Position numbers and translations under genes: made by a program. A model generated the notes under the pieces. It saw only the letters and a list, made by a program, of their open reading frames with translations, was not told the DNA's origin and did not search any database. Below, piece after piece: positions 61,113-64,000 of a stretch of 64,000 bases of DNA (position 1 is the first letter of the stretch; every line of letters begins with the position of its first letter). The DNA comes from Triplophysa rosa. Its lineage: Eukaryota; Chordata; Actinopteri; Cypriniformes; Nemacheilidae. Location: positions 15,531,154 to 15,595,153 of the forward strand of contig NC_079902.1 of assembly GCF_024868665.1 (NCBI RefSeq), in the 5' to 3' direction.

Positions 61113-61650
61113 ATCATTGATCAGCGCACATATAGACAGAAACGCAAACTTAAACGCAAGAAGTGTTGCAGATACTCCGCACTGGACATCTTTCTAACAT
61201 TAACAACTTTTAACCGGAGCGAATGAGACGAGTGGATGAAATCATTGAACAGCGCACATACATTGAGCGCTATGGTAAACACTGGAGTGCAAACGTGTAT
61301 CACACGCGATAACTGTTGTGGAGACTTTACTCGCACCAGCATCATTTCAAACATCAACTTAACCAGAGCGAACGAGACGAGTGGATGAAATCATTGATGA
61401 GCGCACATAAAGACAGAAACGCGTGCATTAAACATGAGAACTGTTGCGGAGACTCTGTACTAACATAAACAACATATAACCAGGGCGAATGAAACGAGTG
61501 GATAAAATTATTGATCAGCGCACATACATGGATCGCTGTGGTAAACACGGGAAGCGTAACGAGCGTGCACCACGCCAGATGTGTTACTGAGACTCTGCAC
61601 TGGCCATCTTTTCTAACATAAACATGATTTAACTGCCACAAACGAGTCAA
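61113..61650. repeat. Four imperfect tandem repeats of about 117-149 bp
   Basis: Units begin with ATCATTGATCAGCGCACATA-like sequence at about 61113, 61241, 61390 and 61507. Each continues through an ACTGTTG.GGAGACT-like core to a CGAATGAGACGAGTGGATGAAAT-like end. Units 1 and 3 share AGACAGAAACGC while units 2 and 4 share a GG/GATCGCT.TGGTAAACAC block, so the higher-order unit may be a pair. Open frames on the minus strand here (61121-61357 and 61354-61650) merely reflect the repetition. Confidence 0.75.
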
Positions 61651-61849
61651 GTATGTGAGAAGAGGCGGGGCTCTGTTGTTATGCGTTCACGTGCAGTGTG
61701 TGTTAACTCGCTGTCGGAAAAGACAAAAGAGAGCGTGAACACGCAGCTGATATCGATACGCGGGACATGGGTATTGGAACCGTTTCAGATTCTTCAGTAT
61801 CGATACTTATCGAAATATCGATATTTTTGACAACACTACTGCGCTATTT

Positions 61850-63520
61850 ATCCACCCACATCCTGTCTGCAGCGCTAAGCATTTCAGTTTCAACCTTTCA
61901 TCTGTAGGTTTTGATGAAGATCCTGACACATCAGTACTCATTTCAACCACCCTCTCATTCCGAAATGAAAAGTTAAACCTCATTTTCCTTTCCGCAATCT
62001 TGCAGGAATTCTTTCGGGATGCTAATTGGAAATCTGTCAATGGGTCTTTCAACCTTGTCTTCAAATGGATCCCCAATTCTGGTGAAGTGAGCATAGCCCA
62101 TAGCCTTGCTGCCTAAATGAGTGTAGCCTCCAGTCAATTTGAGGCCGGCCCTGTCATCTCATCCTGCTTCTATCTATTAAGGTCTAATAGATAGGAAATC
62201 CTTTTTTTATCCTTCAGACAGCCAGTAATTCTCTGAAACGTTAATAAGCGCAGTACCACCACCAGGCCAGACGCGTTCCCTTTCAAGTCCCCCGCTAAAG
62301 CGCCTCTCCCGTCGTTGCCCGCCTGCTTTTTTAATCTGTTTTGATCATGCCTAATGTACAACTTAAAATGATTTTCCATTTCTCAAAGCCCCCACCCAGC
62401 TCATTTCTGGCGAGCTTTTATTGGCCCCTCGTAATAAGGCCCGTCTCAATTCCCTCAGCCCGCTCCCATAAAGTTGTCTCACCTCCCCTCTGGTGGACGG
62501 GATCTTCAAATTTAATTTGGTCCCAGTAGCGCTGTGGAACACTATGTGACAGCAGACCCTCTCAATTATTTACCAGAGCACTGTCTGAGAGATGGCTCTT
62601 AATGTGAATCAATGAGCACAGCATATAAAGTGGTCATCACACCATCGGCAGGCAGACAACCTCTTTAGGTCCACCGTTGCTCTCTGGGAGATGGGACCTT
62701 CTCAGAGCCGAACACAACTGTTATTTGATCCACCGCATTATGCTGGCATCGGTTCGGTCTCGCAGGAGAGATCGTGTGTTCAACACCCACCCAGCAACAG
62801 ATGTGTTCTGCACTGGAAAGCAATTAATAGACGCCCCTGCCCCGCTCCCCAGATGCCAGGGCAGTGCAACGATTCGAACCCTGAAATGACTGTGCCATTG
62901 TTATCCCGTTACAGAAAAAAGCCCAGAATGTAAGTTGTAGCGCCTCAAGGTAATCTCTTGTTATTGCCCTAATTAAAAGAATGCATGGCATCTTGTCGTG
63001 TTGTCTTTAGCTGATCATAACAGTGTAGAGGCCCCGTGTATCCAATTATTTACTCCACTGTTAGCCATTAATCATAGGAAACAGATACGGAATGTTGTTC
63101 TTTAAGAAACCCATGAGAAAAAAAGATGATGTGAAGTTCGGCCTTGCTGGCTGAAGACGCTGTGGCGTCAGCACATCCTCTCAGTAAAAGGGCAGTTTGT
63201 GCTGAGGGGCCACCGAGGCCAGGACCACCCTCCGGGCGTTTGCAAATGGCTGAACTTGTGAGTACCGAGAGAGTGGTGGGGCATTGAGCGCTGTCTCACC
63301 CGCCCACTGAAGGTCAGGCCTTACTGGGAGAGAGGCACCCTGGGGTGACGCGGTGTTCAGAGATGCTCACGACTGCGCTGGTGTATTTCTTCTCCGCCTC
63401 CACCTTTCTCCTCAGTCTATCCGTTTCTTTTAACAGTGCTGGGGGGATATACAAGCTTCCCAACTGTTGTGCGGTGTTACAATTAATATGAGTGGAGCTA
63501 ATTATTACGGATCACAAAAC
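61850..63520. promoter_or_regulatory. Candidate conserved non-coding region in the intron after the diaph2 exon
   Basis: Immediately after the hAT the sequence changes to repeat-free, moderately GC-rich text: TATTAAGGTCTAATAGATAGG near 62176, TTATTGGCCCCTCGTAATAAGG near 62419, CAATTATTTACTCCACTG near 63043, GTGTTACAATTAATATGAG near 63474. No coding text matching the next formin exon was found. Rated from texture only. Confidence 0.38.
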
Positions 63521-64000
63521 AGGAAAAATCCGTCCCGTGTGCTGAATTCAGTATGGTAATGTAACCTTTACAGTGCTGGGGGTTTATGTATTTGGGACAG
63601 CCGTGCAGAAGATACCAGCTTAATGCACTGGTTTATAACCACAGTCTGTATTAGCGGACAGCTTCATGGGTTTCAGCTTTGTGCCGTTTTGTAAGGACCA
63701 TCTAAAAATGATTTGATGACACAGATAGTGGCTAATTCTCAGGCATTAAAAAAGTAGCCTCCTTCGACCTAAAAAGTATCGAATAAGAAACTAATCTGCA
63801 TTCCATCCCACACAGGATGAGACGGATGCCAAAAAGTTAGTTTAATTCCTATGGGACCTGACTCACTTTTCTATAAAATTCTGGTTAGGTTTTTCATATT
63901 ACACTACCTGTAAGTTTTGAAATGTTTGGACATACGTCTAGAGTACGTGCTGAATGAAAAATTCATTTGTGATGAAAATGACCTCAAGTTCCTTCCCTTT

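Larger units (their letters stand above)
60475..61838. mobile_element. hAT-like non-autonomous DNA transposon beside the diaph2 splice donor
   Basis: Seen: termini TAGTGTTGTCA and TGACAACACTA (11-bp inverted repeats) flanked by a perfect 8-bp direct repeat, CTGCGCTA, at 60467-60474 and 61839-61846. An 8-bp target duplication with TA..TA ends is the hAT pattern. Sub-terminal sequence is rich in ATCGATA-type motifs at both ends. Inside are a nested repeat (60764-60950) and irregular tandem repeats (61113-61650). No transposase frame is visible, so movement would have relied on an enzyme supplied elsewhere. The duplicated target includes intron bases 8-15, so the donor itself is intact. Confidence 0.85.
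60460..64000 (+). other. diaph2: Start of the next diaph2 intron (3' end outside window)
   Basis: It begins with the donor GTGAGTGCTGC. A hAT-like element interrupts it from 60475 to 61838, and repeat-poor sequence follows to the window end. I saw no acceptor followed by the expected WVNNFG-like coding text. Confidence 0.7.

Noticed and set aside
61121..61650. Two similar minus-strand frames suggesting a protein repeat
   Set aside because: They reflect the DNA tandem repeats inside a hAT element, with different frames and no known domain.
61113..61650. Regularly spaced repeats that might suggest a CRISPR-like array
   Set aside because: Units are over 100 bp, imperfect, have no unique spacers, and sit in a vertebrate transposon.

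Overview
The window is nuclear DNA from a ray-finned fish, very probably a cypriniform (carp/zebrafish group). I infer this from a vertebrate-type exon with canonical splice sites and from dense fish-type transposon families: TTAA-flanked AGGGATAGTTCACCC MITEs, hAT-like elements beginning TAGGG.TG, and tRNA-headed SINEs with an L2-type stem-loop tail. No bacterial features are present (no operons, ribosome binding sites or CRISPR).

Only one piece of a cellular gene can be supported: a 140-bp coding exon at 60320-60459 (+). It encodes part of the Rho-binding/FH3 region of a Diaphanous-type formin, most likely diaph2. Positions 1-60319 look like part of a very long upstream intron and 60460-64000 like the start of the next intron. 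I saw no other diaph2 exon. The many open frames of 60-219 codons show no recognisable domain and overlap one another on both strands; apart from one transposase remnant I treat them as chance.

Layout. 1-15.7 kb: mostly single-copy intron with T2/Kolobok-like MITEs and stretches that read like conserved non-coding DNA (about 2.0-2.65, 4.3-6.2, 10.7-11.2 and 13.8-14.6 kb). 15.7-24.8 kb: a hAT inside another hAT, the remnant of a PIF/Harbinger transposase first exon, and two more hAT-like elements. 25.6-30.4 kb: the most enhancer-like part of the intron. 34-36 kb: a TA microsatellite and two abutting repeats. 41.7-49 kb: a transposon-rich zone, including a TA-flanked MITE interrupted by a hAT and a 1.7-kb element hosting at least two smaller inverted-repeat elements. 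49297-51964: a 1334-bp direct tandem duplication whose copies differ at one base I could find. 54.4-59.5 kb: further MITEs and a hAT. 60-64 kb: the exon, a 1.36-kb hAT inserted 15 nt past its splice donor, then a repeat-poor intron stretch that again looks constrained.

I found no convincing previously undescribed gene system. The best leads are the near-identical tandem duplication (real or an assembly artefact), the hAT insertion beside the splice donor, the transposase remnant, and the possible regulatory blocks. Repeat family names are inferred from termini and target-site duplications read by eye; conservation claims are impressions that need alignments.
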